DNA of 64,000 bases from Kushneria sinocarnis (GCF_003633775.1 NZ_RBIN01000009.1:62001-126000); one strand, 5' to 3'; shown: positions 1 to 11,310, numbered from the stretch's first letter. The notes: generated from the sequence alone by a model not told the origin. A program made the numbers and translations.

Positions 1-66
1 TGTATCGACGGGCTGGACCAAAAGGTACTGCAGGACATCGGAATCCGTCAGCAGACGCCCCGCTGA
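1..66 (+). CDS. C-terminal end of a small DUF1127-like protein (partial)
   Basis: The first 66 bases stay open in frame 1 and end at TGA (64-66), giving 21 residues that contain LDQKVLQDIGI. This resembles the C-terminal signature of small DUF1127 proteins (L-x-D-x2-L-x-DIGI/L), which are short, basic and common in proteobacteria; some are linked to RNA turnover or phosphate and carbon metabolism. The start lies outside the window, so the full length and any upstream operon are unknown. The family call is an inference from one short motif. Confidence 0.45.
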   Translation, partial: CIDGLDQKVLQDIGIRQQTPR

Positions 67-91
67 ACCCTGTCCCGCTCCTGAACGGACA

Positions 92-111
92 ACGCCGGCG
101 AAGGCCGGCGT
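92..111. terminator. Hairpin between convergent genes
   Basis: An 8-bp perfect stem (ACGCCGGC / GCCGGCGT) with a 4-nt loop lies 26 nt after the DUF1127-like stop and just beyond the ompW stop. The sequence after it is T-rich but not a clean T tract, so it is a probable rather than certain terminator. It could serve both genes. Confidence 0.5.
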
Positions 112-136
112 ATTCACTTTCCCGTGCGGGAAGACT

Positions 137-703
137 TCAGAAGCGGTAGGTGATACCGCCACCCACGGTGACCGGGTTCAGCTTGTCGTCACCGCCGCCG
201 CTGTAGTCGACGTCGATGTCGGTGTACTGGGCGAAGCCGTTGACGGCCCAGTGGTCGGTAACCTGCATGTCGACACCCACCTGGCCGGTCCAGCCCCAGT
301 TGCTGTCATCGACGCCGCTGCGATCATTCAGGTCGGCACCGTTGAAGCGCATGTAGGTGGCACCGGCACCCACGTAGGGCTGTACCGTGGCATCGGTGCC
401 ACCCAGCGGATAGTACTGGGCCAGCAGGCTGTACGGACGTGCCTTGAAGTGGCCGCCGTTGTCGCCATCGTACTTGGCACGGTTGCTGGTGTTGAGTTCC
501 ACGCCGATCTTGTCGAAGGGCATGACACCGATGGCGCCGGTCCAGCCGTGGTCGCTGTCATAGGCGCCGGTACCGGTCGGCTCGGACTTGGTGACATCGC
601 CACGGACAAAGACATCGCCTTGGCCATAGGCCAGTGCCGATTGGGCGGCGAAGGCACAGGAACCGGCGACGATGGTAGCGGTCAGGATGCGGGACATTTT
701 CAT
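137..703 (-). CDS. ompW: OmpW-family outer-membrane protein
   Basis: This is a 188-residue precursor with a signal peptide at residues 1-25 ending in ALA. The mature part begins with the OmpW-like segment GDVFVRGDVTKSEP and is glycine- and aromatic-rich in alternating strands. It ends in Phe, as expected for an 8-stranded outer-membrane barrel inserted by the Bam machinery. OmpW proteins form small hydrophobic channels and are often induced by osmotic or oxidative stress. The ATG at 703 is preceded by AGGAG at 7 nt. A strong sigma70-like promoter with two operator-like palindromes lies upstream, suggesting tight repression. The closest alternative is a generic porin-fold barrel; the OmpW assignment is by motif and length. 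Confidence 0.82.
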   Translation of the reverse strand: MKMSRILTATIVAGSCAFAAQSALAYGQGDVFVRGDVTKSEPTGTGAYDSDHGWTGAIGVMPFDKIGVELNTSNRAKYDGDNGGHFKARPYSLLAQYYPLGGTDATVQPYVGAGATYMRFNGADLNDRSGVDDSNWGWTGQVGVDMQVTDHWAVNGFAQYTDIDVDYSGGGDDKLNPVTVGGGITYRF

Positions 704-756
704 GATGTATCTCCTGGCGGGGACCGGACGTCGGCCCCGGGGTTCTTTTGATTAGT

Positions 757-767
757 GAACAGTGTTC
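757..767. promoter_or_regulatory. GAACANTGTTC operator-like palindrome, ompW proximal copy
   Basis: GAACAGTGTTC is an inverted repeat with a single central base, lying just downstream of the ompW -10 box. A second copy with 10 of 11 matches is at 792-802 in the promoter spacer, its centre 35 bp away. The same site recurs in the slyB promoter. The regulator is unknown; a TetR-type dimer would fit this short palindrome. Confidence 0.5.
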
Positions 768-783
768 CCTAACTGATGGGAGC

Positions 784-812
784 AATATAAAAAACACTGT
801 TCGATTTGTCAC
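784..812 (-). promoter_or_regulatory. ompW promoter
   Basis: On the minus strand GTGACA (807-812) and TATATT (784-789) are separated by exactly 17 bp, a good sigma70 match pointing at ompW. The spacer contains one copy of the AACACTGTTC operator-like sequence, so a bound repressor would block RNA polymerase. Confidence 0.65.
792..802. promoter_or_regulatory. Operator-like palindrome inside the ompW promoter spacer
   Basis: AAACACTGTTC matches GAACANTGTTC at 10 of 11 positions and lies between the -35 and -10 boxes of ompW. Its position relative to the -10 box is almost the same as that of the slyB copy. Confidence 0.5.
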
Positions 813-924
813 CCCCCAGGCTGAAAAAAATTCCGATTACCCTCATGGGAGAAATTCATGACATGCCTGCGGGCATGTGCATGCGGACAGGGCTTGCGGA
901 TAGCGACTGTGGACAGTGACAGCG

Positions 925-1683
925 TCAGCGCAGTTTCGGCAAAAGACGCTGCAGCCAGTTGCCGACTATCCGAGAATCACTGCTGCTGGCGAGATAGCGG
1001 GCCAGAAACCGTCGCCATGTCTCGTCATCCCATTGCGACAGCCGCCGGCCGAAGAGTTCGAGATCGCGCAGCCGTTCACGACGGCCATTGATGAGAGGCC
1101 GGGATTTCTCGAGATCGATGAAGCGGGCTTCAGGGGCTTCCGGTCGTGACTGCTCAGGGCGCAGGAAGACATGCTTGGCGTAGAGGCTGCCGTGGCGCCA
1201 GCGGCGCTGGTGAAGGCGTCGCAGCAGGCTGGCACAGCTGTCGATCACGGCATCGCGGGTTGCGAGCGGCAGGCTGGCCCACTGCTGATGCCACTGCATC
1301 ATGTCCCGGTACTCATCCAGTGCCGGCGTCATCAGGATGGCCCGCCAGTCGCCGTTACGGTGGTGTTCTCCGTACCATGCGGCGCTCAGGGCGGGGATCT
1401 CCAGCCGTTCGAAGGTTCGTATGTTGCGCATTTCCCGGGCAAAGGTGGGTTCGCCCAGGGGCCGGTGAAGACTGCGTCCGAGATGATTGGTCTGACGCTT
1501 GAGAAAGAAGCGCTGCGGTGCGCCGGAAGTTTCCAGGGTCAGGACCACGACTTCCGAATGGCCGCCGCGTTCCAGATTGGGGGCATCCACCGGCGTCAGG
1601 TCCAGCGCCCAGAGCGCCTCGAAGTCGTCAAGGCCGTGCTGTTTCAGGAGGGGGTGATACTGGGGAGCAACGAATTTTTTCAT
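925..1683 (-). CDS. inaA: InaA-family lipopolysaccharide-kinase-like protein
   Basis: The 252-residue protein has the small LPS-kinase (Kdo/WaaP/InaA) fold. A likely ATP-contacting lysine sits in FFLKRQ near residue 62. The catalytic loop HGSLYAKHVF (about 164-173) replaces the HRD loop, and the metal-binding segment FIDLEKSR is near 188-195. WaaP-type members phosphorylate lipopolysaccharide core sugars; InaA itself is a weak-acid-inducible member with unproven substrate. I place the start at the ATG at 1683; a TTG one codon earlier is possible. No clear Shine-Dalgarno is visible. It is divergent from the glycosyltransferase pair downstream, which also suggests an envelope role. Confidence 0.75.
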   Translation of the reverse strand: MKKFVAPQYHPLLKQHGLDDFEALWALDLTPVDAPNLERGGHSEVVVLTLETSGAPQRFFLKRQTNHLGRSLHRPLGEPTFAREMRNIRTFERLEIPALSAAWYGEHHRNGDWRAILMTPALDEYRDMMQWHQQWASLPLATRDAVIDSCASLLRRLHQRRWRHGSLYAKHVFLRPEQSRPEAPEARFIDLEKSRPLINGRRERLRDLELFGRRLSQWDDETWRRFLARYLASSSDSRIVGNWLQRLLPKLR

Positions 1684-1823
1684 CAATTACCGGGATACGA
1701 TATGTGCACATTGGTGCATAGCATGTCGGGGTCGTCACTGGAAGTAAACTGGTAGGATAGGGGGTTCGATCCAATAACGGACATGTTGTCGCGAAGAGAA
1801 CAACTTCTAGGGAGCAGGGACTG

Positions 1824-2819
1824 ATGACAGAGAAGGATGCCTGGACACTTTCACTGGTGGTTCCGGTCATGAACGAGGAAGAGGCCATAGACCCCTTTCT
1901 GTCGGCCATCGACGATACCCTGAATGATGTCGCGCCGCAGCTGGAAATTCTCTTCATCGATGACGGCTCCACGGATGGCACCGCACAGGCGCTGACAGCG
2001 GCGGCGCAGCGTGACAGCCGGGTACGCTGGCTCAGGCTGACACGCAACTTCGGCAAGGAAGCTGCCATGTCGGCCGGTATCGATCACGCCGTGGGGGATG
2101 CCGTGGTGCCCATGGATGTGGATCTGCAGGATCCGCCCGAACTGATTCACGAGTTCGTGCGCAAGTGGCGTGACGAAGGTTATGACATGGTGTACGGGGT
2201 GCGGGGATCGCGCCACGAGGATACCCGGAGCAAGCGCACCTCGGCCGGCCTGTTCTACAGCTTCTTCAACCGGCTCTCGACCACCACCATACCCAGCAAT
2301 GCCGGTGACTATCGATTGATTGATCGTCGCATTGTCGAAGCCCTGCGTCAGTTGCCGGAGCGCAGCCGCTTCATGAAGGGGTTGTTCTCCTGGCCGGGTT
2401 ATCGCTCGGTCGGGGTCTATTACGATCGACCGGCACGCCAGGTCGGCAGTTCCAAGTTCAATTTCTGGAAGCTCTGGAATTTTGCCCTCGATGGTCTGGT
2501 CAGTTTCTCGACCTGGCCGCTGCGGGTCTGGAGTTACATCGGCGGCGTGGTGGCACTGCTGAGCTTTGTCTATATTCTGATTCTGATTACCAGGGTGCTG
2601 ATCTTCGGCAGCGAGGTACCGGGTTATGCGTCGCTGATGACCGCGATTCTGTTTTTCGGTGGCATGCAGCTGATCTCGATCGGTGTGCTGGGAGAGTACA
2701 TCAGTCGCCTGTTCATCGAGGCCAAGCAGCGACCGCTGTATCTGATCGAGCATGACAGTGGCGCCGCCCGGAAGCCGATCGCGCAGACCAGACCGGCAGC
2801 GAAGGCGGGCGCATCATGA
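1824..2819 (+). CDS. GtrB-type polyprenyl-phosphate glycosyltransferase (GT2)
   Basis: The protein has 331 residues. The N-terminal GT-A domain has the nucleotide-binding start SLVVPVMNEEEAI (9-21), FIDDGSTDGT (44-53) and the metal-binding DVDLQD (98-103). Two hydrophobic helices near 236-260 and 270-292 anchor it in the inner membrane. This layout is that of GtrB/ArnC/DPM1-like enzymes, which transfer a sugar from a nucleotide donor to undecaprenyl phosphate on the cytoplasmic face. The ATG follows a GGGAG-type Shine-Dalgarno. Its stop overlaps the next start by ATGA (2816-2819), so it is coupled to a GtrA-like flippase. The sugar is not known, and no dedicated third O-antigen-modifying transferase is next to it. 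Confidence 0.85.
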   Translation: MTEKDAWTLSLVVPVMNEEEAIDPFLSAIDDTLNDVAPQLEILFIDDGSTDGTAQALTAAAQRDSRVRWLRLTRNFGKEAAMSAGIDHAVGDAVVPMDVDLQDPPELIHEFVRKWRDEGYDMVYGVRGSRHEDTRSKRTSAGLFYSFFNRLSTTTIPSNAGDYRLIDRRIVEALRQLPERSRFMKGLFSWPGYRSVGVYYDRPARQVGSSKFNFWKLWNFALDGLVSFSTWPLRVWSYIGGVVALLSFVYILILITRVLIFGSEVPGYASLMTAILFFGGMQLISIGVLGEYISRLFIEAKQRPLYLIEHDSGAARKPIAQTRPAAKAGAS

Positions 2820-3193
2820 AGGCGATTCTCGGAGAGGCCGGCCGGATTACCCGCTTCGGACTGGTCGGGGGAGCAGCGACCCTGATTCATCTGATGGTGG
2901 CCGGCGCGCTGCTGGGGCTGTTCGCCGGGCTCTCGCCCTTTATCGCCAATGTGGTGGCATTTCTGGTGGCGTTTCTGGTATCGCTCTACGGCCATCGCCA
3001 CATCACCTTCAACCGGCAGGGCAGTGCCGTGAAGTTCTTCGTGGTAGCGCTTGCCGGTTTTGCGCTCAACAACTTCCTGCTGGCCTCGATGCTGGCCATG
3101 ACGCCATTGCCCGATTTCGTGGCGCTGACCATTTCCACGCTGGCAGTGCCGGTCGTGTCGTATCTGGCTGCTCGACTGTGGGCCTTTCGCTAG
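2816..3193 (+). CDS. GtrA-family membrane protein (lipid-linked sugar flippase)
   Basis: This 125-residue protein is almost entirely membrane, with four hydrophobic helices and the family-typical RFGLVGG near the N-terminus and GHRHITF between helices 2 and 3. GtrA proteins are thought to flip the undecaprenyl-phosphate sugar made by GtrB to the periplasm. The start is embedded in the gtrB stop (ATGA), so the two are translated together. The length matches the family. A strong bidirectional terminator follows. Confidence 0.85.
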   Translation: MKAILGEAGRITRFGLVGGAATLIHLMVAGALLGLFAGLSPFIANVVAFLVAFLVSLYGHRHITFNRQGSAVKFFVVALAGFALNNFLLASMLAMTPLPDFVALTISTLAVPVVSYLAARLWAFR

Positions 3194-3227
3194 CCAGGCG
3201 GGGCGAACTCGGCGAGCCATGCCGTAA

Positions 3228-3253
3228 AAAGCCGCCCCGTCAGGGGCGGCTTT
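3228..3253. terminator. Bidirectional rho-independent terminator
   Basis: A perfect 11-bp stem AAAGCCGCCCC / GGGGCGGCTTT with a GTCA loop sits between the convergent gtrA and slyB genes. The A and T ends allow termination in both directions. Confidence 0.85.
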
Positions 3254-3280
3254 CGAGCAGGTGCACCGGCGAAGCTCCGC

Positions 3281-3751
3281 TTACTGGGCGGGGGCCACGC
3301 TCATGCTGTTGCCCGAGCCGATCAGGCGGACGCGCTGGCCGACCTGGTACTGGGTGTCGGCCTTCTGAACCACCACGACATCCTGGCCGGATTCGGTGCG
3401 GATCTGAATTTCGTAGGCGCCCACCCGATTGGCGCTGTCCTCGACCTTCTTGCCGGCCACGGCGCCACCGATACCGCCCACGGCGGTGGCCAGCACCCGA
3501 CCGGAGCCACCACCGACCTGGTTACCCAGCAGGCCACCGAGAATGGCGCCGCCGATACCGCCCAGGCCGGTATCGTTCTGATTGCCGGCCTGGATGGTTA
3601 CCGGGCGCACGCCGGTCACGGTGCCATAGGTGACATTGCGGGCCGTCTTGGCCTGATTGCCGGTGTAGGTATTGCCGGAATAGATATCGCTGTTGGCACA
3701 CCCGCCCAGGGTGAGCATGCCCAGCAGGGCTACGGCAAGATAGCGTTTCAT
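3281..3751 (-). CDS. slyB: SlyB/Pcp-type glycine-zipper outer-membrane lipoprotein
   Basis: This 156-residue lipoprotein precursor has the lipobox LTLGGC with the lipidated cysteine at residue 18. SlyB-like features follow: SGNTYTGNQAK, VTYGTVTGVRPVTIQ, then a glycine-zipper stretch (about 65-100) and a C-terminal beta-rich part ending in VRLIGSG. SlyB proteins support outer-membrane integrity under stress. I choose the ATG at 3751 because GGGAG is 8 nt upstream; a GTG at 3760 would sit on top of that site. The promoter upstream contains a GAACAATGTTC site like that of ompW, so both genes may be controlled together. Confidence 0.85.
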   Translation of the reverse strand: MKRYLAVALLGMLTLGGCANSDIYSGNTYTGNQAKTARNVTYGTVTGVRPVTIQAGNQNDTGLGGIGGAILGGLLGNQVGGGSGRVLATAVGGIGGAVAGKKVEDSANRVGAYEIQIRTESGQDVVVVQKADTQYQVGQRVRLIGSGNSMSVAPAQ

Positions 3752-3798
3752 GAAGTGCACTCCCGGGGGCGAGCCCCTTCGCAGCGTGTAATGACGCC

Positions 3799-3827
3799 AT
3801 TATCGAACAATGTTCTTGAAAAGTCAG
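3799..3827 (-). promoter_or_regulatory. slyB promoter with embedded GAACANTGTTC operator
   Basis: On the minus strand CTGACT (3822-3827), a 17-bp spacer and GATAAT (3799-3804) form a sigma70-like promoter. The palindrome GAACAATGTTC (3805-3815) fills the part of the spacer next to the -10 box, the same arrangement as at ompW. The shared geometry is the main evidence that it is a real operator. Confidence 0.6.
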
Positions 3828-3902
3828 CCATGCCGTGTGACAGCGCCCAGGCGATTGGCGCCACGGCGTTCGCGCCTGCACTGTAGCTGGCCCGGCCCGC
3901 GA

Positions 3903-4364
3903 TCACCAGTCAGTGTCCGGGGTGACGCCTTCAGAACCGTCGCCTGCCAGCGAGCGCCGCATGTGGTAGTGGGGCAGTCCGGCATCCAGAAACTCCTCGC
4001 CATGGGCCACGAAACCCAGGCGTTGATAGAATGCCAGCGCATGGGTCTGGGCGGCCAGTTCACAGACGCCATGGCCGCGCCGCCCGGCGGCGGCAATGAC
4101 CGCCTGCATCAGTTGCAGGCCCAGCCCGAAGCCACGCCAGCGTGGCAGCAGCGCGACACGGCCGATATGCCCATCGGGCAGTAGACGGGCGGTGCCTGCC
4201 GGCTCATCCTCCACCTTCAGCAGGAAATGCAGGCACTGCACATCGCGGCCATCCACTTCCTCGTCTTCGCTGACGCCCTGTTCCTCGATGAAGACCCGGC
4301 GGCGGATGGCGAGACAGGCCGGGCCCAGCTCGGCCCAGTCGCCGTCAGCGATGGTCACGTTCAC
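3903..4364 (-). CDS. GNAT-family N-acetyltransferase (ElaA-like)
   Basis: The protein has 153 residues. The N-terminal segment RRRVFIEEQGVSEDEEVDGRD is typical of the ElaA/YitI branch of GNAT acetyltransferases. The acetyl-CoA pyrophosphate loop is the GRVALLPRWRGFGLG region, and HALAFYQRLGFVAHGEEF is the C-terminal GNAT signature. The acceptor substrate is unknown. It starts with GTG at 4364, whose last two bases overlap the TGA of roxA (GTGA), so translation is coupled. A similar acetyltransferase is near purB in Pseudomonas, as I recall it. Confidence 0.82.
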   Translation of the reverse strand: MNVTIADGDWAELGPACLAIRRRVFIEEQGVSEDEEVDGRDVQCLHFLLKVEDEPAGTARLLPDGHIGRVALLPRWRGFGLGLQLMQAVIAAAGRRGHGVCELAAQTHALAFYQRLGFVAHGEEFLDAGLPHYHMRRSLAGDGSEGVTPDTDW

Positions 4365-5533
4365 GCCTCGTCCTCGTCGCCTTCATCGGCCCATTGCAGG
4401 CTGCCGTTGGCAAGCAGTTGCGCCAGAATGGGCGGCGCATCGTCATGCTGCAGCACCGAGGCATCAAGCGGCCGGGTATCGGCCAGCCAGCGGGCCAGCG
4501 ATTGCGAACATGTCAGACCATCACCATCGGCAAACAGGGTGACCTGCTCGCCGCTGCCGTGCCAGGCAAAGCGGGATCCCAGGGTGCGCTGCAGTGCGCC
4601 GCCTTCATCAAGATGCCGCCGCACCTGGTCGGCGGAAGGCGCCTGTTGTGGTGGCGCGAGCTGATCGGGGTAACGGACCTGGGTCATGACCCGGCCGAAC
4701 CACTGGGCCATCTGGGCCGGGTTGTCCAGCGCGCTCAGCATGGCCTGGCGTACCCGTTGCAGGGCCGCCTCATCGATCTCGCCGGCATGAGCGACCGGCT
4801 GCAGGTCGGCGTCACCGTAGCGCTGGGTCTCGGAGAACTGCGCGCCGAGATAGTCTGCCCAGGAGGTGACCATTTCATCGAGCGAGGGGGCGCGGAAGCC
4901 GATCGAATAGGTCAGGCAATCCTCGCTCTCGCTGATGCCGTGATGGGCAATGCGCGGGGGCAGATAGAGCATGTCGCCCGGCTCCAGTACCCAGTCCTGC
5001 CCGGCTTCGACCTCGAAATGGGCCAGAATGCGCAGGTCGATGCCTTCGACGATCGGAGCCTGTTCATCGACCACCCCGCCCAGTTGCCAGCGGCGCTGAC
5101 CGCTGCCCTGCAGCAAAAAGACATCGTAGCTGTCGACATGAGGACCGACGCTGCCGCCGGGCGGGGCAAAGCTGACCATCACGTCGTCCAGCCGCCAGCG
5201 CGGCAGGAAGGTGAAGTGTTCGAGCAGCTCGGCTACCTCGGGTACCCAGTGATCGACGGCCTGCACCAGCAGGCTCCAGTCCCGGCGCCCCAGCCGGTTG
5301 AAGGTCGCTTCATCGAACGGCCCCTGATGCAGCTGCCAGGGTGTGCGCTCCCCCCTGACCTCGACCAGCCGCGACTCGACCTCCTCCTCGCAGGCCAGTC
5401 CGGCGAGCTCATCGGGGTCCAGCGGGGACTCGAAATCGGGAAAGGCGCCGCGGATCAGCAGCGGTTTCTTCTGCCAGTAATCGCGCAGAAAGGTGGCGGC
5501 GTCCATGCCGCCCAGCGGCAGGGCAGAGCTCAT
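4361..5533 (-). CDS. roxA: Ribosomal protein uL16 arginine 3-hydroxylase (RoxA/YcfD-like)
   Basis: This 390-residue JmjC/cupin-type Fe(II)/2-oxoglutarate oxygenase carries the facial triad H132-x-D134 (GPHVDSYDVF) and H197 or H198 (PPRIAHHGI). RoxA/YcfD hydroxylates a conserved arginine of ribosomal protein L16. The N-terminal FLRDYWQKKPLLIRGAF is characteristic of the family, and the C-terminal helical/winged-helix part is present. Length matches E. coli YcfD. The ATG at 5533 has GAGG 6 nt upstream. It lies downstream of purB and is coupled to the acetyltransferase. Confidence 0.87.
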   Translation of the reverse strand: MSSALPLGGMDAATFLRDYWQKKPLLIRGAFPDFESPLDPDELAGLACEEEVESRLVEVRGERTPWQLHQGPFDEATFNRLGRRDWSLLVQAVDHWVPEVAELLEHFTFLPRWRLDDVMVSFAPPGGSVGPHVDSYDVFLLQGSGQRRWQLGGVVDEQAPIVEGIDLRILAHFEVEAGQDWVLEPGDMLYLPPRIAHHGISESEDCLTYSIGFRAPSLDEMVTSWADYLGAQFSETQRYGDADLQPVAHAGEIDEAALQRVRQAMLSALDNPAQMAQWFGRVMTQVRYPDQLAPPQQAPSADQVRRHLDEGGALQRTLGSRFAWHGSGEQVTLFADGDGLTCSQSLARWLADTRPLDASVLQHDDAPPILAQLLANGSLQWADEGDEDEA

Positions 5534-5594
5534 GAGTGGCCTCGCGCAGTGTGGGTGTGGCTGGATGGGCTGACGTGCATGATCATCTTCCGGC

Positions 5595-7019
<1,425 letters not shown>

Positions 7020-7628
7020 TCAGTCGATCGAGGCCAGGGCGCGGCGCAGGCCGCTGCGGCCCATTACCAGTTTCCAGCGACGTCCGCCCTGCTGATGCCA
7101 CAACAGCGCAAAGCGTACGCCGGCGAGCAGTCCGGTACGCACGCGCTCGGGCATCATGCGGCTCTGCAGCAGACTCGGATCGCCGTTGACGACCACCCGG
7201 TAGCGAAAGGTCGACAGGGTATCCTGATAGATCTGGCCGAGACTGGCGACCACGTTTTCATGGGTGTCACCGAAATGGCGGGCCTGCTCGCTGACGCGGT
7301 CAAGCCGCTCGCTCAGGGTGCTCATCATCTGCGGCTGCTTGCGCAGCTTCTGCATCAGCAGCACCATCGAAAAGCCGTAGCGCATCACGTTGGGGGATGT
7401 CTCTCCCCGGCTGAGCACCCGGTCCAGGGTGTCGATCCCCAGCCGCAGGTTGTTGTGATTGTCGCCATAGATCGCCTCGAAGGTTTCGGGGCTGGTGTCG
7501 ATGGTGGCCCGGATCAGGGTCTGCCAGGCACGCTCGTCGGCGTGTCCGGTGCGCGCCAGCTCATCCACCACGGCTGCTGCCTGAAAGACCCCGGCCAGCG
7601 CCAGGGCCTGCCGAGCTTCGCGATTCAT
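7020..7628 (-). CDS. hflD: High-frequency-lysogenization protein HflD homologue
   Basis: This all-helical protein of 202 residues contains the family motif [18 protein letters not shown]. HflD is membrane-associated in E. coli, where it binds the phage lambda CII protein; its cellular role is poorly understood. The gene sits between mnmA and purB exactly as in enterics and pseudomonads, and its ATG overlaps the mnmA TGA (ATGA, 7625-7628). The conserved location suggests a housekeeping function linked to its neighbours. Confidence 0.92.
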   Translation of the reverse strand: MNREARQALALAGVFQAAAVVDELARTGHADERAWQTLIRATIDTSPETFEAIYGDNHNNLRLGIDTLDRVLSRGETSPNVMRYGFSMVLLMQKLRKQPQMMSTLSERLDRVSEQARHFGDTHENVVASLGQIYQDTLSTFRYRVVVNGDPSLLQSRMMPERVRTGLLAGVRFALLWHQQGGRRWKLVMGRSGLRRALASID

Positions 7629-8755
7629 GCCGCCTGCTCCATTGCCCGTTCGATGATGGCGATCACACCGCCGCCGAGACAGATCTCGCCGTCATAGAGC
7701 ACGACCGACTGGCCCGGTGTCACGGCCCGCTGTGGCGCATCGAAGCGCACCCGGATGCGGGCGTCATCGAGCACCTCGATCTCGCAGGGCTGATCGGGCT
7801 GGCGGTAGCGTACCTTGGCGTGTGCCCGGAAGCGCCGGGCGGGTGGCTCCCCGTTCACCCAGTGCATGTTTTCGGTGGTCAGGCCCGTGCTGTAGAGCAG
7901 CGGGTGGTGCTGGCCCTGAACGGCGATCAGCACGTTGCGCTCGAGGTCCTTGTCGGCCACGAACCAGGGCGATTCGGGATAATCGGGGAGGCCGCCGATG
8001 CCCAGTCCCTGGCGCTGGCCGAGGGTGTAGTACATCAGGCCGATATGCTCTCCGATGACATCGCCCGCCGGGGTTTTGATACGACCCGGCTGGGCCGGCA
8101 GATACTGGCGCAGGAAGTCGCTGAAGCGTCGCTCGCCGATGAAGCAGATGCCGGTGGAGTCCTTCTTGCGTGCGGTGGCCAGATCATGCCGCTCGGCAAT
8201 GGCACGTACTTCGCCCTTGTCGAGTTCACCGACCGGGAAGAGGGTGCGTGCCAGTGCCGGCTCGCCCACGGCGTGCAGGAAATAACTCTGGTCCTTGTTG
8301 CCATCGAGCCCCTTGAGCAACCGGGCCCGGCCATCGTGTGTGCCGCGGCGCACGTAGTGACCGGTGGCGATCAGATCGGCGCCAAGCATCTCCGCGTATT
8401 CCAGAAAGACCTTGAACTTGATTTCGCGATTGCACAGTACATCGGGATTGGGGGTACGCCCGCAGCGATACTCCTCAAGGAAGTGCTCGAAGACATTATC
8501 CCAGTATTCGGCAGCGAAATTGGCCGTGTGCAGACGAATGCCGAGACGATCACAGACGGCCTGAGCATCGGCCAGGTCGGCCCTTGCAGTGCAGTACTCG
8601 GTGCCATCGTCTTCGTCCCAGTTCTTCATGAACAGGCCTTCGACATGGTAGCCCTGCTCCAGCAGCAGCAGAGCCGTTACCGAGGAGTCGACACCGCCGG
8701 ACATGCCGACAATGACCTTGTGACCGGTTTCGGCATGAGAGGCAGGCTGGGTCAT
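7625..8755 (-). CDS. mnmA: tRNA-specific 2-thiouridylase MnmA
   Basis: MnmA thiolates U34 of tRNA-Lys, -Glu and -Gln, taking sulfur from the TusE relay. The P-loop GMSGGVDSS is at about residues 18-26. The catalytic pair is C108 ([10 protein letters not shown]) and C204 ([12 protein letters not shown]). The NPDVLCN and GHYVRR segments are standard. I choose the ATG at 8755 (376 residues); GTG and TTG codons lie just upstream in frame but have no better ribosome site. Its stop is coupled to hflD. Three tRNA-Glu copies, which are substrates, are also in this window. Confidence 0.96.
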   Translation of the reverse strand: MTQPASHAETGHKVIVGMSGGVDSSVTALLLLEQGYHVEGLFMKNWDEDDGTEYCTARADLADAQAVCDRLGIRLHTANFAAEYWDNVFEHFLEEYRCGRTPNPDVLCNREIKFKVFLEYAEMLGADLIATGHYVRRGTHDGRARLLKGLDGNKDQSYFLHAVGEPALARTLFPVGELDKGEVRAIAERHDLATARKKDSTGICFIGERRFSDFLRQYLPAQPGRIKTPAGDVIGEHIGLMYYTLGQRQGLGIGGLPDYPESPWFVADKDLERNVLIAVQGQHHPLLYSTGLTTENMHWVNGEPPARRFRAHAKVRYRQPDQPCEIEVLDDARIRVRFDAPQRAVTPGQSVVLYDGEICLGGGVIAIIERAMEQAA

Positions 8756-8836
8756 CAACACACTCGCAGGATCAATGGCAGGAAATGGGCGGATCGGGTC
8801 ATGTGACCCTCATTATACCGGATGCGGCAGCACTCC

Positions 8837-9316
8837 TTAACCGGTAGTGGTGCGGGAGAAGTCCCGAATGACCGTCAGCGGATGCCACAGGCCGGCACGG
8901 GCATCCTGCAGGCGGCGCAGGACCAGCGGACTGCGCAGGCGCTGCTGCTGCTCGAGGCGTTCGATGGTGGCGTAATCGAGCCAGTGGGCGGCGATGATGT
9001 CGTCATCCAGCCGGGTGTTCCGACGCTGTTCGGGTCGTGCCAGAAAGGTATGGCTGTGATAGGTGATGCCCTCCGGGGTCGTGTTGATGTAAAGCCCCAG
9101 ATAGCCGGTCAGGGTGATCTGCCAGCCACTCTCCTCGAGTGCCTCGCGCCGGGCGGCGGCTTCGAGCCCCTCGTCGGCTTCCAGATGGCCGGCGGGCTGA
9201 TTGTAGACGCTGCTTGCGTGCGCTGCCTGCCGGTCCGGCTCCTCGACCAGCAGGTAGACGCCATTGTGCTCGATGACGCTGGCTACCGTGACATGAGGGA
9301 AAAAGCGATCGTTCAT
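8837..9316 (-). CDS. Nudix hydrolase (NudJ-like)
   Basis: The 159-residue protein has a complete Nudix box at residues 43-65: G43, then E49, then the REALEESG block. The conserved [12 protein letters not shown] is characteristic of NudJ-type phosphatases acting on HMP-PP and nucleoside triphosphates. The ATG at 9316 has GGAG 6 nt upstream and overlaps the rluE TGA (9313-9316). An in-frame extension upstream would run deep into rluE and is rejected. The same Nudix-mnmA order occurs in Pseudomonas. The true substrate is not visible from sequence. Confidence 0.88.
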   Translation of the reverse strand: MNDRFFPHVTVASVIEHNGVYLLVEEPDRQAAHASSVYNQPAGHLEADEGLEAAARREALEESGWQITLTGYLGLYINTTPEGITYHSHTFLARPEQRRNTRLDDDIIAAHWLDYATIERLEQQQRLRSPLVLRRLQDARAGLWHPLTVIRDFSRTTTG

Positions 9317-9924
9317 GAACGTCTCCGGCGGGGTCGATGATGGTGTCGCGCCTGCTTGTCGTGGCCGGCGTCCCGGCGTGGCAGGTGAATGCGCTCCTCG
9401 CGCCACTCGCCCGGGGCCAGGCCCGCCAGCTGCCAGCTCCCGATCGACCAGCGGATCAGGCGCAGGGTCGGGTGGCCGACATGAGCCGTCATTCGTCGGA
9501 CCTGACGGTTGCGGCCCTCGGTCAGGGTGATCTCCAGCCAGCAGGTCGGCACGCTGGCCCGGTAGCGCACCGGTGGCTCGCGTGGCGGCACATCCGGCCA
9601 GTCGAAACGTGTTACCCGGGCCGGGCGGGTGGGGCCATCGTTGAGGGTGACCCCGTGGCGCAGTGCGGCCAGCGCGTGTTCGTCCGGCTCGCCCTCTACC
9701 TGCACCCGATAGGTCTTGGGCTGCTTGCGGTCGGGGTGCGTGATGCGATGCGCCAGCCGGCCGTCGCCCGTCAGCAGCAGCAGTCCCTCGCTGTCATGAT
9801 CCAGCCTGCCCGCCGGATAGATGCCGGGGACGTCGATATAGTGTGCCAGGGTGGCACGCCCGCGACTGTCGGTAAACTGCGAGAGCACCCTGAAGGGCTT
9901 GTGCAGCAGATAGAGTGTGCTCAT
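9313..9924 (-). CDS. rluE: 23S rRNA pseudouridine synthase RluE-like
   Basis: The 203-residue protein belongs to the RsuA/RluB/E/F family. The catalytic aspartate is D42 in [14 protein letters not shown], and [22 protein letters not shown] is the family C-terminal signature. It lacks the N-terminal S4 domain, as RluE does; RluE modifies U2457 of 23S rRNA. The C-terminus is an Arg/His-rich tail that overlaps the Nudix start. It is divergent from icd. Assignment to RluE rather than another family member is based on the missing S4 domain and length. Confidence 0.87.
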   Translation of the reverse strand: MSTLYLLHKPFRVLSQFTDSRGRATLAHYIDVPGIYPAGRLDHDSEGLLLLTGDGRLAHRITHPDRKQPKTYRVQVEGEPDEHALAALRHGVTLNDGPTRPARVTRFDWPDVPPREPPVRYRASVPTCWLEITLTEGRNRQVRRMTAHVGHPTLRLIRWSIGSWQLAGLAPGEWREERIHLPRRDAGHDKQARHHHRPRRRRS

Positions 9925-9973
9925 GAAGCTGTCCTGATTGTCGACACGAATCTACTCGCCCGGGGCGGGGCGG

Positions 9974-9982
9974 TGTTATACT
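9974..9982 (+). promoter_or_regulatory. Extended -10 promoter of icd
   Basis: TGTTATACT (extended TGn plus TATACT at 9977-9982) lies 36 nt before the icd ATG. No good -35 box is seen at 17 bp, which is typical of extended -10 promoters. Confidence 0.4.
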
Positions 9983-10017
9983 CCGGGGCCCGTCGAATTC
10001 ACCGCATGGGAGACACC

Positions 10018-11274
<1,257 letters not shown>

Positions 11275-11310
11275 TCAGCCGCGGCCTCCGGCGCCCTGCG
11301 CCCGGTCATC

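Noticed and set aside
9337-10017. In-frame extension of icd upstream by 227 codons
   Set aside because: It lies antisense to rluE and shows no homology; the ATG at 10018 gives the family length.
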